Source: an uncultured Spartobacteria bacterium (GTDB lineage: Bacteria; Verrucomicrobiota; Verrucomicrobiia; Chthoniobacterales; Terrimicrobiaceae). Taken from it: a stretch of DNA of 47,381 nucleotides. Within the stretch, counting starts at the first letter, position 1; every line of letters begins with the position of its first letter. Below the pieces are notes generated by a model. That model worked only from the letters and a program-made list of their open reading frames with translations, ran no database searches and was not told the origin of the DNA. The translations under genes were made by a program, and so were the position numbers. Shown here piece by piece: positions 25,193-34,043 of the stretch. The stretch spans positions 1 to 47,381 of the forward strand of contig CALCJD010000140.1 in the NCBI GenBank assembly GCA_937960895.1, given 5' to 3'.

Positions 25193-26173
25193 CTACCGGC
25201 TCAACTCCAGCATGCGGCGCACGGAGCGTTCGGCCTTTGCGCGGACGTCCTCCGGAATGAGAATTTCCGGTTCGAGGAAGTCCAGGCAGTCCCGCAGCTT
25301 CTCGAGGGTGTTGAGCTTCATGAAGCGGCAGTCGTTGCAGGCGCAGAGATCGGTGGGTCCGGGAATGAAATTCTTGCCCGGCACCTCCTTCTTCAGGCGG
25401 TGCAGCATGCCGCTCTCGGTGACGATGATAAAATCCTTCGCCGGACTGTCCTTGCAATAGCCGACCATTTTTTCCGTCGAACACACCTCGTCGGCCAGCA
25501 TGCGGACGGCGTAGGTGCATTCCGGGTGGGCGACCACCTTGGCGTCGGGATATTGTTCGCGGATCTTCGCGATGCTGGCGCGCGTGAAATCCACGTGAAC
25601 GTAACAATTGCCCTGCCAGAGATCCATCTTCCGGCCCGTCTTTTCCATCACCCAGGACCCCAGGTTCTGATCGGGCACAAAGAGGATGTTCCGGTCTGCC
25701 GGGGCGGCCTCCACGATCTTCACCGCGTTGCCGCTGGTGCATATGCAATCGGCCAGGGCCTTCACCCCGGCACTGCAATTGATGTAGGCGATGACGTAAT
25801 AATTCTTTTCGGGATGGGCCGCGAGGAAGGCGGCCAGTTTGTCCGCGGGACATGAGTCGGAAAGCGAACATCCGGCGTCCATGTCGGGGATCACGACCTT
25901 TTTGTCGGGACTGAGAATCTTGGCCGTTTCGCCCATGAAATGAACCCCGCAAAAGGCAATGACATCGGCGTTCGTCTCCGCGGCCTTGAAGCTGAGTCCC
26001 AGGGAGTCCCCCACAAAATCGGCCAGGTCCTGGATCTCGCCGACCTGGTAATTGTGCGCCAGGATCACGGCATTGCGCTTTCTCTTCAGTTCGAGAATCT
26101 CCTCAACAATATCTGTGGCCACGCCAACCATCATTCCAACTTCGCGAAAAACGGCCCCCGCATCAAGCGACAT
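25193..26173 (-). CDS. nadA: Quinolinate synthase
   Basis: A 326-residue enzyme that condenses iminoaspartate with dihydroxyacetone phosphate to quinolinate in NAD synthesis, using a [4Fe-4S] cluster. Characteristic segments are AVILAHNYQVGEIQDLADFVGDSLGLS, IAFCGVHFMGETAKIL, DMDAGCSLSDSCP, VAHPECTYAVRMLADEVCST, FIIVTESGMLHRLKKEVPGK and CNDCRFMKLNTLEKLRDCL; the cluster cysteines are those of FCGVHF, CSTEKM or HPEC, and CNDC. The ATG at 26173 is chosen; a TTG at 26215 and an ATG closer to the conserved DIVEEILELKRKRNAVIL are alternatives. nadB and nadC are absent. It is divergent from the DUF2339 gene. Confidence 0.95.
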   Translation of the reverse strand: MSLDAGAVFREVGMMVGVATDIVEEILELKRKRNAVILAHNYQVGEIQDLADFVGDSLGLSFKAAETNADVIAFCGVHFMGETAKILSPDKKVVIPDMDAGCSLSDSCPADKLAAFLAAHPEKNYYVIAYINCSAGVKALADCICTSGNAVKIVEAAPADRNILFVPDQNLGSWVMEKTGRKMDLWQGNCYVHVDFTRASIAKIREQYPDAKVVAHPECTYAVRMLADEVCSTEKMVGYCKDSPAKDFIIVTESGMLHRLKKEVPGKNFIPGPTDLCACNDCRFMKLNTLEKLRDCLDFLEPEILIPEDVRAKAERSVRRMLELSR

Positions 26174-26272
26174 GTCGAAGGGGCCCCCGCGGGGGAACGA
26201 TATCGACAGGACCAATATTCAGAAAAAGATTATCAATTTGGGATTTTTGAAATACCGATCATTCTGGGTCCG

Positions 26273-29032
26273 ATGAAAAATTCCTGGCAGGAGGACCTTC
26301 GCGCGTTGGAACAGGTCCAGGACGATTTGCGCCGCCGGCTGGAGGAGTTGGACAGCCAGATCGCGGCCCTGCGGACCCGGTTGACGGAAACGTCCCCGGG
26401 GGACTGCCCCGCCCCGGAATCCCCTCCGGTCCGCCAAGTGGTTCCTCCGCCGTTGCCGGTGGATCATATCGAACCGCCCTCCGCTCCGATTCCCCGTTTG
26501 GAACGCAAGGCGGAGCCCGAAACTCCCGTCCACGCCGAGGTTCCCCCTCCTCCCGGGCCGCCGCCGCTTCCCTCCACCCCCGACCTGGAACTCAAGGTCG
26601 GCCAATACTGGCTGGTGCGCATCGGCATTCTCGTTTTGCTGACCGGTCTCGTTCTGCTGGGCAACCTGGCCTACCACAGCCTGATTGTGAAACTGGGCGC
26701 GGCGGGCAAGCTGGCACTGCTCTATGCCGCCGGGGCGGCCTTGGGCGGGATCGGCGCGTGGCTGGCCCGAAAGTCTTCCGCGGTGCGGAACTACGGACAG
26801 GTCCTCCTGGCGGGCGGGGCGGCCACCATTTATTACGCAACGTACGGCGCCCACTTCGTGGCCGGTCTGCGGGTGATCGAAAACCCGATCCTCGGCGGGG
26901 GAGCGTTGCTGGCGCTGGCGGCGGTGTTGGTGGGAGTGGCGATTCGCCGCAGATCGGAGGGGGTGGCATTCACCGCCGTGCTGCTGTCCTACTATACGTC
27001 CACCATCAATCCGGCCGCCCATTTCACCCTGTTCTCCAACCTGGTGCTGACCGCGGCGGCGGTCTTTCTGCTGGCCCGACACCGCTGGCTGGGCGTGTCC
27101 TGGCTGAGCCTCGCGGGATCTTATGCCAGTTTCGCGTACTGGCGGCTTCACTCGGGCGGTCCCACGCCGGACACCTTTTGGTTCGCCCACGGATTTCTGC
27201 CCGCCTACTGGTTGATTTTCACGGGAGCGGTCTTCCTGAACCGGGGCGCGGCCTTTCCGCGGGGACTCCGCGAGGTGTTTTACACGGCCAACAATCTGGC
27301 GTTTTTCGCGCTGTTCGCCCCCGCCGTCCACGCGGTGTATCCGAAGCAGTTCTGGCTGTTTGCCACGCTCTTTGGGGTGATCCTGCTCGGACTTTCCCAA
27401 CTGGCGCGACACCTGCGGAATGACGAGCGGATTTTTGACGGCGTCTATCTGGTCCAGGCGCTCTTCGTGCTGACACTGGGATGGGTGACCCGATTCACCG
27501 GATACCAACTTGCGCTGATCCTGATGACCGAAAGCACGGCCCTGCTCTTCTTCAGCAAATTCCGGCACGCCCTCCTTTTGCGGACGGCCGCGGCTCTGGC
27601 GGCGGGGGGAGCCGTTTTGGCGGGACTGTACGGATTTCTTCGCGCGGCGCCGTATGCCTGGCTGACCGCAACCTTCCTCACGGCGCTGCTGATTTTCAAC
27701 GCCCTCCTCGCAAAGCGGCTGCACGGCAAATGGCCGGCACCGGACTGGCATTGGGGTGCCGCGGCATACGCCTGGGCGGGCCAGTTGATGCTCGGCGTGC
27801 TTCTCGCGGACTGTTTTTCCGGGGACCGCCTGTTGTGGGTCCTCGCGGCCGCCGCCGCCGTGGCGGCCTTTTCGGTGCGGCTGCATCGCTTGCCGGAACT
27901 GGCCGTCGGAGCGGAAGCTTATGTGTTCTCTTCCGTGCTGGCGTTGCTCCCGATCTCGAGCGCGAGCGGCCTGGACTGGCGCAACGCGCCGCCCGTTCTC
28001 GCCGTCTCCCTGGCGCTCATGCATTGGTGGCCGAGGTGCGGTGGGCTGTCGGTGATCACACGGCGGGTCTGGGAGGGGATCGATGCCCTGGCGGCCTGCG
28101 CGGTTCTTCTCCTCTGGTTTTCGCCCGATTGGACTTCGGCTCATGAAATGCTCCGGCTGGCGCTGCTCGGTGCCGGGGTATTGGCTTACGGAGCGCTGAC
28201 GCGTGCCGTTTTCCTGGCCGCACTCAGTCAGGGCTTCACCCTCGCCGCCGCCGTGCTGTGTTTCCAAACCCTGGCCTGGGGTGAGGCGCCCTGGATCCAA
28301 ACCCTCGCGGTGCCGGCCCTGATCGCCGCGCAAATCGGCGTTGTCCGCCATCTCCCCGCGGAACAACGGGCCAAGCTTGCTCCCCTTCTGGTCGCATACC
28401 GTCTGATACTTCTGGCGCTGGGGCTCGCGTGGCTGTTCCACTACACGCCCGGGTCCTGGACATTCCTGACGCTGACCCTTTGCGGGGCGCTGGTTTTCCT
28501 TCCGGCGGCCCTGCGCAAAAATCCCGAATTTCTTTTCCATGCCGCCGCATTCCTGATTGCCGGGGCGGGAAGCTACGTCTGGAACCTTGTGGACGGACAG
28601 CCGGGGTCCGGCGGGGATTTTCTGGCGCTCCTTGTGCTGCTCGCCGTGCAACAAGCCGGGAAAAAATGGCTCGCCGGCACTCCGTATTTTCCCGCCGTCG
28701 CCCAAACCGTCCTGGCCGCGGCGACCCTCGGGGGAATGTGGTTCCAGACGTCACGCTGGGTGTGGGACGGCTCGACCCCGGTGGCGGTCACCGTCGTCTG
28801 GGCCGGACTGGCCTTCGCGGCACTCGGAGCCGGATTTCTTCTCCGGGAGCGCACCTACCGTCTGATGGGCCTGCTCATTTTGGCCGTGGCGGTGGGACAC
28901 GTCTTTTTGATCGACGTCTGGAAATTCGGCCAACTGGCCGGCATTCTCGGCATCCTGGGCCTGGCGGTTGTGCTGCTGGCCCTCGGATTCATCTACAACC
29001 GTTTTGCCGAACAGATCAAAAGGTGGCTGTAG
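26273..29032 (+). CDS. DUF2339 polytopic membrane protein
   Basis: A 919-residue protein started at the ATG at 26273. Residues of about 1-35 form a coiled coil (LRALEQVQDDLRRRLEELD), followed by a proline-rich linker to about residue 105. The rest contains more than twenty hydrophobic segments. The first membrane block (YWLVRIGILVLLTGLVLLGNLA; AGKLALLYAAGAALGGIGAWLA; VLLAGGAATIYYATYGAHF) is the DUF2339 signature. Members are widespread integral membrane proteins without an assigned function. It is divergent from nadA. A long antisense frame across it is a composition artefact. Confidence 0.88.
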   Translation: MKNSWQEDLRALEQVQDDLRRRLEELDSQIAALRTRLTETSPGDCPAPESPPVRQVVPPPLPVDHIEPPSAPIPRLERKAEPETPVHAEVPPPPGPPPLPSTPDLELKVGQYWLVRIGILVLLTGLVLLGNLAYHSLIVKLGAAGKLALLYAAGAALGGIGAWLARKSSAVRNYGQVLLAGGAATIYYATYGAHFVAGLRVIENPILGGGALLALAAVLVGVAIRRRSEGVAFTAVLLSYYTSTINPAAHFTLFSNLVLTAAAVFLLARHRWLGVSWLSLAGSYASFAYWRLHSGGPTPDTFWFAHGFLPAYWLIFTGAVFLNRGAAFPRGLREVFYTANNLAFFALFAPAVHAVYPKQFWLFATLFGVILLGLSQLARHLRNDERIFDGVYLVQALFVLTLGWVTRFTGYQLALILMTESTALLFFSKFRHALLLRTAAALAAGGAVLAGLYGFLRAAPYAWLTATFLTALLIFNALLAKRLHGKWPAPDWHWGAAAYAWAGQLMLGVLLADCFSGDRLLWVLAAAAAVAAFSVRLHRLPELAVGAEAYVFSSVLALLPISSASGLDWRNAPPVLAVSLALMHWWPRCGGLSVITRRVWEGIDALAACAVLLLWFSPDWTSAHEMLRLALLGAGVLAYGALTRAVFLAALSQGFTLAAAVLCFQTLAWGEAPWIQTLAVPALIAAQIGVVRHLPAEQRAKLAPLLVAYRLILLALGLAWLFHYTPGSWTFLTLTLCGALVFLPAALRKNPEFLFHAAAFLIAGAGSYVWNLVDGQPGSGGDFLALLVLLAVQQAGKKWLAGTPYFPAVAQTVLAAATLGGMWFQTSRWVWDGSTPVAVTVVWAGLAFAALGAGFLLRERTYRLMGLLILAVAVGHVFLIDVWKFGQLAGILGILGLAVVLLALGFIYNRFAEQIKRWL

Positions 29033-29139
29033 ACCGCCGCGGGGCCCGGATGGAAGCGTCAGGAAAAACACGATGGCGCCCCGTCGTGTGACGCGGCAGC
29101 ATGCCGGGCATGAAACGGGAGCAAAGGGGGCTACCGCCC

Positions 29140-29352
29140 ATGGGAACCGCCTTGACCCCCGAGGGGGATGTCGCGTGGAAACTGGTGAGAAACTCCTCGC
29201 TGTATCTCGAATTTCTGGCCGAACGCGAAGAGGTCCTGCGGCACAAATGGCTCGAAAGCGAAAAGGCCGGCCACGACATCGGCTTTGAGCGCGCGCTCAT
29301 CGAGTGGATCATCAAACACCGTGCGGGCTGGCGCCTGCACCGCGGACTCTGA
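29140..29352 (+). CDS. Small soluble protein of unknown function
   Basis: A 70-residue protein from the ATG at 29140, chosen because AAAGGGGG lies about 9 bp upstream; ATGs at 29101 and 29110 are in frame. The C-terminal half, WLESEKAGHDIGFERALIEWIIKHRAGWR, has the look of a conserved helical domain. I do not recognise the family. It stands alone between the DUF2339 gene and the convergent fabD. Confidence 0.6.
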   Translation: MGTALTPEGDVAWKLVRNSSLYLEFLAEREEVLRHKWLESEKAGHDIGFERALIEWIIKHRAGWRLHRGL

Positions 29353-29454
29353 GATGCGGGGCGGGCGCGGACCGGCCCGCGGGTCGTTGGACCGTTGCCC
29401 CAACGCATCGGGCGGAGGAACTGTTGCCTCCGCCCTGTTTGCCATGCTTTTCCG

Positions 29455-30378
29455 TTATCCGGAATACGCCTCGAGATCGGCCAGGTTGGCGATGGAGGTC
29501 ACCGGGGTGCCTTTGCGAATGCGACCCACCAGACCGGCCAAAACCCCGCCGGGTCCGAGTTCCAGGAAATCGGTGCAATGGAGATGGTCGATGAGATACT
29601 CCACGCTTTCGGTCCAGCGCACACTGCCGGTCACCTGCTCGGCCAGCGTGCGGCGAATGACCTCCGGGGCGGACACCGCCTGGGCGTCGACATTGCAAAC
29701 CACCGGCACGCGCGGCTCGGCCATCGGCGTCTCGTTCAGCGCTTCCTGGAGGGTGACGTAGGCGCTGTCCATCAGGCGCGAGTGAAACGCGCCCGCCACC
29801 TGAAGCTCCACCGCCTTGCGGGCTCCGTATTCCTTCGCGAGGGACACGGCCACGGCGATTTTTGAGGCTTCACCCGAGAGCACGATCTGGCCCGGGCTGT
29901 TGAGGTTGGCAACATCCACCTCCGCGGCGGCGGCCAGGTCGCGGATGCGGTTTTCCTCGCCTCCAATGATGGCCGCCATGCCGCCTTCCGTCTCCTCGCA
30001 GGCCTTTTGCATGGCATTCGCACGCTTGGAAACCAGCCGCAGTCCGGTCTCAAAATCGAAGGTGCCCGCCGCGGCGTGGGCGGTGAATTCCCCGAGCGAC
30101 AATCCGGCCGTCGCGTGAAAAACAAAATCCGGATGCTTCAGGTTCAGCGCGGTCAGACAGGCGAGCCCGTGAACGTAAAGGGCGGGCTGGCACACCGACG
30201 TCTTGGTGAGCTCCTCCACCGGTCCCTCGAAGGAAATTTTGGAAAGCGGAAAGCCGAGAATCTCGTCGGCCTGACGATAAAGCTGGGCCACGTCGGAAAA
30301 GTGCGCGGCGAGGTCCTTGCCCATGCCCACGGCCTGGGCTCCCTGCCCGGCGAACAACAATGCGATTTTTTTACTCAT
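29455..30378 (-). CDS. fabD: Malonyl-CoA:ACP transacylase
   Basis: A 307-residue FabD that transfers malonyl groups from CoA to acyl carrier protein for fatty acid synthesis. Family motifs are LFAGQGAQAVGMGKDL at the start, QPALYVHGLA, the nucleophile-elbow region AGLSLGEFTAH, VSKRANAMQKACEE (the malonate-binding Arg), and VAGAFHSRLM with the catalytic His. The usual G-H-S-L-G is G-L-S-L-G here; the serine is kept. Length is typical. Its ATG overlaps the stop of the glycerate kinase gene (ATGA). No other fab genes are nearby. Confidence 0.95.
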   Translation of the reverse strand: MSKKIALLFAGQGAQAVGMGKDLAAHFSDVAQLYRQADEILGFPLSKISFEGPVEELTKTSVCQPALYVHGLACLTALNLKHPDFVFHATAGLSLGEFTAHAAAGTFDFETGLRLVSKRANAMQKACEETEGGMAAIIGGEENRIRDLAAAAEVDVANLNSPGQIVLSGEASKIAVAVSLAKEYGARKAVELQVAGAFHSRLMDSAYVTLQEALNETPMAEPRVPVVCNVDAQAVSAPEVIRRTLAEQVTGSVRWTESVEYLIDHLHCTDFLELGPGGVLAGLVGRIRKGTPVTSIANLADLEAYSG

Positions 30379-31484
30379 ATGGAAATTTTCAGCAGGCGCG
30401 CGGCACGTTCCGCGGCCGCCTCCAGCAACTGTGCCGCATCGCGCCGGGATTCATCAAGCGTCAAAGGCCCGTTGGCAATCGGAAGACAGACGTCGAAGTC
30501 CGCCGGCCGTCCGTCCACCCGCCCGGCCAGCGCCACCACCGGACGCCCGCAGGTCCGGGCCATGCGGGCCACCTCCGCGGGTCCCTTGCCGTGTTCGGTC
30601 TGCGCGTCGATGCGCCCTTCTCCGGTGACCACCAAATCCGCCTCCGCCACGCGCGACTCCAGACCGAGCAGACGCGAAACGGCGGCAAAACCTTTTTCCA
30701 GCCGGCCACCACAAAACGTCATGAGACCAAAGGCCAGCCCGCCGGTGGCCCCGGCGCCGGGGGCGTCCCGGAAGTCACAGCCGAGTTGATCCCGGCAAAG
30801 ATCCGCGATGTGCGCCAGGGCGGATTCCAACTGCGGGAGCATCGCCGGCGTCGCCCCCTTTTGGGGACCAAACATGTGCGTCGCCCCCGTGGGACCGAGC
30901 AGCGGATTTTGCACGTCGCACAACGCAATCACCTCGGCGCCAAACGGCCGGGCGGGCGGTCGAAGCCGACGGATGCGGGAAAACTCCGCCGGCACCGGGG
31001 GAACGGACCTTCCGTCGTCATCAAGAAAATCCCACCCGAGAGCCCGCGCCATCCCCACTCCGGCGTCATTCGTCGCACTCCCCCCCAAGGCAAGATACAG
31101 CATCCGGGCGCCACGCTCGAGCGCCCGGACCATCAATTCGCCCGTCCCGAAGGTGGAGGCCTGCAGCGGATCCAGTTCCACCGGGTTCAATCGCCACAGC
31201 CCGGAGGCCTCGCTCATTTCCACCAGGGCCAGGTGTTTGCCGGGAAACTCCACGAAGGACGCCTCGATGGGGCGGCCAAGCGCGTCATGGGCCGGCGTCG
31301 TCACCGGGATTCCCCCGAGCGCCTCACAGAAGATGTCCGCCGTTCCTTCTCCTCCGTCGGCGATGGGAGCGAGATCATATTCGGCCTCGGGGAAAACCCG
31401 GACCATGCCCTGACGAATGGCTTCCGCCGCCGCCCCGGCGGACAGGGACCCCTTGAACTTGTCGGGTGCAATCAGAATGCGCAT
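30375..31484 (-). CDS. Glycerate kinase (GarK/GlxK type)
   Basis: A 369-residue kinase from the ATG at 31484, chosen because the protein then begins MRILIAPDKFKGSLSA, the family's usual start. Other signatures are IADGGEGTADIF, LALGGSATNDAGVGMARALG and GAGATGGLAFGLM. It phosphorylates D-glycerate, most often at the 2-position, feeding glyoxylate- or sugar-acid-derived carbon into glycolysis. It overlaps fabD by 4 nt. It could serve uronate or aldarate catabolism, which would fit the glycan locus, but it lies 9 kb away and there is no direct link. Confidence 0.93.
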   Translation of the reverse strand: MRILIAPDKFKGSLSAGAAAEAIRQGMVRVFPEAEYDLAPIADGGEGTADIFCEALGGIPVTTPAHDALGRPIEASFVEFPGKHLALVEMSEASGLWRLNPVELDPLQASTFGTGELMVRALERGARMLYLALGGSATNDAGVGMARALGWDFLDDDGRSVPPVPAEFSRIRRLRPPARPFGAEVIALCDVQNPLLGPTGATHMFGPQKGATPAMLPQLESALAHIADLCRDQLGCDFRDAPGAGATGGLAFGLMTFCGGRLEKGFAAVSRLLGLESRVAEADLVVTGEGRIDAQTEHGKGPAEVARMARTCGRPVVALAGRVDGRPADFDVCLPIANGPLTLDESRRDAAQLLEAAAERAARLLKISI

Positions 31485-31568
31485 GGGAACACGGATCGAG
31501 CGGGCGCAGTATCCGTCCTCCGGCGGGAAGAACAAGGCAAATGCCGCCCCTCACCGAGTGCGAAGAGC

Positions 31569-31596
31569 TTGAACCTGCCGCGGGACAGCGTATTAA
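31569..31596 (+). promoter_or_regulatory. Sigma-70-type promoter of tRNA-Ser
   Basis: TTGAAC (31569-31574) and TATTAA (31591-31596) are separated by 16 bp, giving a start about 25 bp before the tRNA. A GCGTGCC-TT-GGCACGC inverted repeat (31606-31621) lies in the short leader. Confidence 0.55.
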
Positions 31597-31627
31597 ACAC
31601 CCAGCGCGTGCCTTGGCACGCCTCCCG

Positions 31628-31712
31628 GGAGAGGTGGCAGAGTGGTCGATTGCGGCGGTCTTGAAAACCGCTGGGCGGCAACGTCCCGTGGGTTCGAATC
31701 CCACCCTCTCCG
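31628..31712 (+). tRNA. tRNA-Ser (anticodon TGA)
   Basis: An 85-nt gene with acceptor stem GGAGAGG/CCTCTCC and discriminator G. The anticodon arm is GCGGT-CTTGAAA-ACCGC, giving TGA. A long variable arm (class II) and the T arm GGGTTCGAATCCC are present. CCA is not encoded. Confidence 0.97.
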
Positions 31713-32172
31713 TTTTATACGAGCGCAGCGAGTCTCTCGACCTTCCCGTGGGATGAGAACTCCGTTCGACGACCTGTCACGCCTCGCGGACTTTTCCAAA
31801 ATGCGAAACCTCTTTCACAGAGCATCGCCCAAGCGATGCAAGCCCACACAAGGAAATCCGAGGTTTTTTCAGGGGTAAATGTGGCTTTGGCAAAAGCGAA
31901 TCGGTGCGGGACACGTGAACGATTGTAGCCGGGGTCGTGATCACCTAGAATCCGCGTCCACCCGCTAAGCGATGGGATTTCGGAGGCGCCAAAAGGGGAG
32001 CCAATGACAACCACGTTTTCCGAAGGCCGGCGGAGAACTGAACCGCGCATTCCGGACTTGCCTGGAAAACCATCATCAGTGGGCACACTCGACAAAGGGT
32101 GCCGCCCTGATATTTTCCTGTCATGCGCCTCCGCCCTTAAATGAAGAGTCGTTGGCCACAAGACCGGATGCC
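31713..32172. other. 460-bp gap downstream of tRNA-Ser, no gene recognised
   Basis: No convincing coding frame is seen. The stretch is less GC-rich in places than its surroundings and contains short words such as CGAGCGCAGCGAGTCTCTCG. I looked for a repeat of the tRNA-Ser 3' end that would mark an attachment site and did not find one. It leads into the NmrA-like gene. Confidence 0.4.
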
Positions 32173-33102
32173 ATGAATAATACAAAGGTTGATGTGAGGG
32201 ATATTTTGGTCCTTGGTGCCGGCGAACTGGGCATGGCCGTACTTCGGGCGCTTGCCCCCAAGGTGCGGGCGGCCGGGCAGGCGGTTTCGGTTCTGGTGTC
32301 GCCCCGCACAGCTCACCATCCCTCGGGGCAAAACGCGGCAAACCTGGCCGAATTGCGCGCCCTCGGCGTGGAGGTTTTGGGCTTCGACCTTGGCGCGGAC
32401 GAGGCGTCGCTGGCCGATTTCTTCAGGCGTTTTCGAACCGTGGTCAACTGCAGCGGTTTCGTCGCCGGTCCGGGAACGCAACGGAAAATCACGCGGGCCG
32501 TCTTGAATGCGGGGGTGAAACGTTATTTTCCCTGGCAGTTCGGGGTCGATTACGACGTCGTCGGTCGCGGCAGCGGTCAGCCGGTGTTCGACGAACAATA
32601 TGACGTCCGGCAGATCCTGCGCGCCCAGAGCGGAACCGAATGGGTCATTGTCTCGACGGGCATGTTCACAAGCTTCCTGTTCGAACCGGCGTTTGACGTG
32701 GTCAATCTCGACCGCCGGACGGTTCACGCACTCGGCAGTTGGAACACAAAGGTCACGGTGACAACGCCGGAAGACATCGGAAAGTTGACGACGGAAATCC
32801 TGCTGACGGAACCGCGGATCGTTGACGAAATTGTATACGTCGCGGGCGATACCATTTCCTACGGCCGACTGGCGGAAGTGGTGGAGCGGGTGACGGGTTC
32901 CCCCTTCACGAAGGAGGAATGGACCCTGGAGAAATTGCGCGACGATCTGGCGGCCGCGCCCTCCGATGTCATGGCCCGGTATCGTACGGCGTTTGCCCAA
33001 GGAAACGGCATGTGGTGGGATCCGTCAAAAACCTTCAACGTGCAAAAAGGCATCAAGGTGATGAACGTTGAGGAATACCTGAGCCATCGACTCGGCCTCT
33101 GA
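32173..33102 (+). CDS. NmrA-family NAD(P)-binding protein, aromatic-alcohol-reductase-like
   Basis: A 309-residue Rossmann protein from the ATG at 32173 (a TTG at 32152 is in frame). The dinucleotide motif is ILVLGAGELGMAVLRAL near the N-terminus. VVNCSGFVAGPGTQRKITRAVLNAGVKRYFPWQFGVDYD matches the NmrA/isoflavone-reductase-like pattern, as do YVAGDTISYGRLAEVVERVTG and the C-terminal substrate region. Such proteins are either redox sensors or reductases of aromatic or phenylpropanoid compounds; which applies cannot be told. It is a single gene between tRNA-Ser and tRNA-Tyr, with 460 bp and 220 bp of noncoding flank. Confidence 0.8.
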   Translation: MNNTKVDVRDILVLGAGELGMAVLRALAPKVRAAGQAVSVLVSPRTAHHPSGQNAANLAELRALGVEVLGFDLGADEASLADFFRRFRTVVNCSGFVAGPGTQRKITRAVLNAGVKRYFPWQFGVDYDVVGRGSGQPVFDEQYDVRQILRAQSGTEWVIVSTGMFTSFLFEPAFDVVNLDRRTVHALGSWNTKVTVTTPEDIGKLTTEILLTEPRIVDEIVYVAGDTISYGRLAEVVERVTGSPFTKEEWTLEKLRDDLAAAPSDVMARYRTAFAQGNGMWWDPSKTFNVQKGIKVMNVEEYLSHRLGL

Positions 33103-33323
33103 CCGGTCCGCCCGGCTCCCCCAGCCGGTCGTGCGTTGATCTCGGAGCCCTATCCGGAACAGCGGCGAGGACGCAAGGAACGGACGGGATCGACGGGCCA
33201 CAAATTTCCCTTTTCAAGGGCCCGATTCAATCCGGCGGACCTGCAAAAACGGAAAATGCAGACCATGCTCTCGCGTCAGCCTCGGCCCTTTCATTCTCAC
33301 CTTCCCCCTCCACGCAGCGAAGG

Positions 33324-33409
33324 TGGTGGGCAGGGCTGGATTCGAACCAGCGAAGGCGTGAGCCAGCGGATTTACAGTCCGCCCCGTTTGGCCACTTCGG
33401 TACCTACCC
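33324..33409 (-). tRNA. tRNA-Tyr (anticodon GTA)
   Basis: An 86-nt minus-strand gene. The acceptor stem GGGTAGG pairs with CCTGCCC (one T-G wobble), followed by ACCA. The anticodon loop CTGTAAA gives GTA. A long variable arm and the T arm CTGGTTCGAATCCAG are present. It lies 28 bp after the cyclophilin stop and may be co-transcribed with it. Confidence 0.96.
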
Positions 33410-33437
33410 GTTTTGCTTCCGCAAACCGCGTTGACAG

Positions 33438-34043
33438 TTACTGCCTCGCCTGTCCGGCGAAACGCGGTTGAATGGTAATAGATTTAATTCTGATTTTTGC
33501 CAATGGAAAATCGTTACTATCTGTCGGTTGATTGCTGATGGCCTCCAGCACGTCGAGACCCTCGAGGACCTCCCCGAACACGGTGTACTTGCCGTCGAGC
33601 TTGGGCAGGGCGGTCAGGCAGATGTAGAACTGGCTGCCGTTGGAGGCGCGGGTGGGGTTCACGGCGTCGCCGAGGCGGGACATGGCGATGGCGCCACGGA
33701 CGTGCTTGCCGCCGAGTTCGGCGGGCACGGTGTAGCCGGGGCCGCCGGTGCCGGAACGGTCCGCATCCCCATGACGGCTCTTGGGGTCCCCGGTCTGCAC
33801 GAGCGTGCTCGGGAAGACGCGGTGAAAACGCATGCCGTCGTAGAATTTTTTCCCGACGAGTTCCTTGAAATTCGCGACGGTGAGCGGGGCTGCGGAGTCA
33901 TAGAGCCCCAGAACGACCTGCTGGGTCTGCTTGTCCTTGCCGAATTGAATTTCCATCACGGCAACCTCCGGGCCAACCGACGCCGCAACGGCACCGGTCA
34001 GCGCGGCACAGACAAGAGCGAGAGCGACGCGACAGATTTTCAT
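33438..34043 (-). CDS. Exported cyclophilin-type peptidyl-prolyl isomerase
   Basis: A 201-residue protein with a signal peptide (MKICRVALALVCAALTGAVAAS), so it is probably periplasmic. The cyclophilin domain shows APLTVANFKELVGKKFYDGMRFHRVFP, LVQTGDPKSRHGD, GTGGPGYTVPAEL, AMSRLGDAVNP, GSQFYICL and YTVFGEVLEGLDVLEAI; the active-site Arg of FHR and the Gln of SQF are present. Its ATG directly follows the ygfZ stop. With the parvulin at 35884-37092 it suggests a folding-related cluster. Confidence 0.93.
   Translation of the reverse strand: MKICRVALALVCAALTGAVAASVGPEVAVMEIQFGKDKQTQQVVLGLYDSAAPLTVANFKELVGKKFYDGMRFHRVFPSTLVQTGDPKSRHGDADRSGTGGPGYTVPAELGGKHVRGAIAMSRLGDAVNPTRASNGSQFYICLTALPKLDGKYTVFGEVLEGLDVLEAISNQPTDSNDFPLAKIRIKSITIQPRFAGQARQ

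Noticed and set aside
26219..28705. An 828-codon minus-strand frame opposite the DUF2339 gene
   Set aside because: Gln/Arg/Gly-rich mirror of a transmembrane gene; no domain and no start context.
33101..33134. GACCGG...CCGGTC after the NmrA-like gene as a terminator
   Set aside because: The loop is long and no T-run follows.
31628..33409. A prophage or integrative element between tRNA-Ser and tRNA-Tyr
   Set aside because: No integrase, no phage gene and no repeat of a tRNA 3' end were found.
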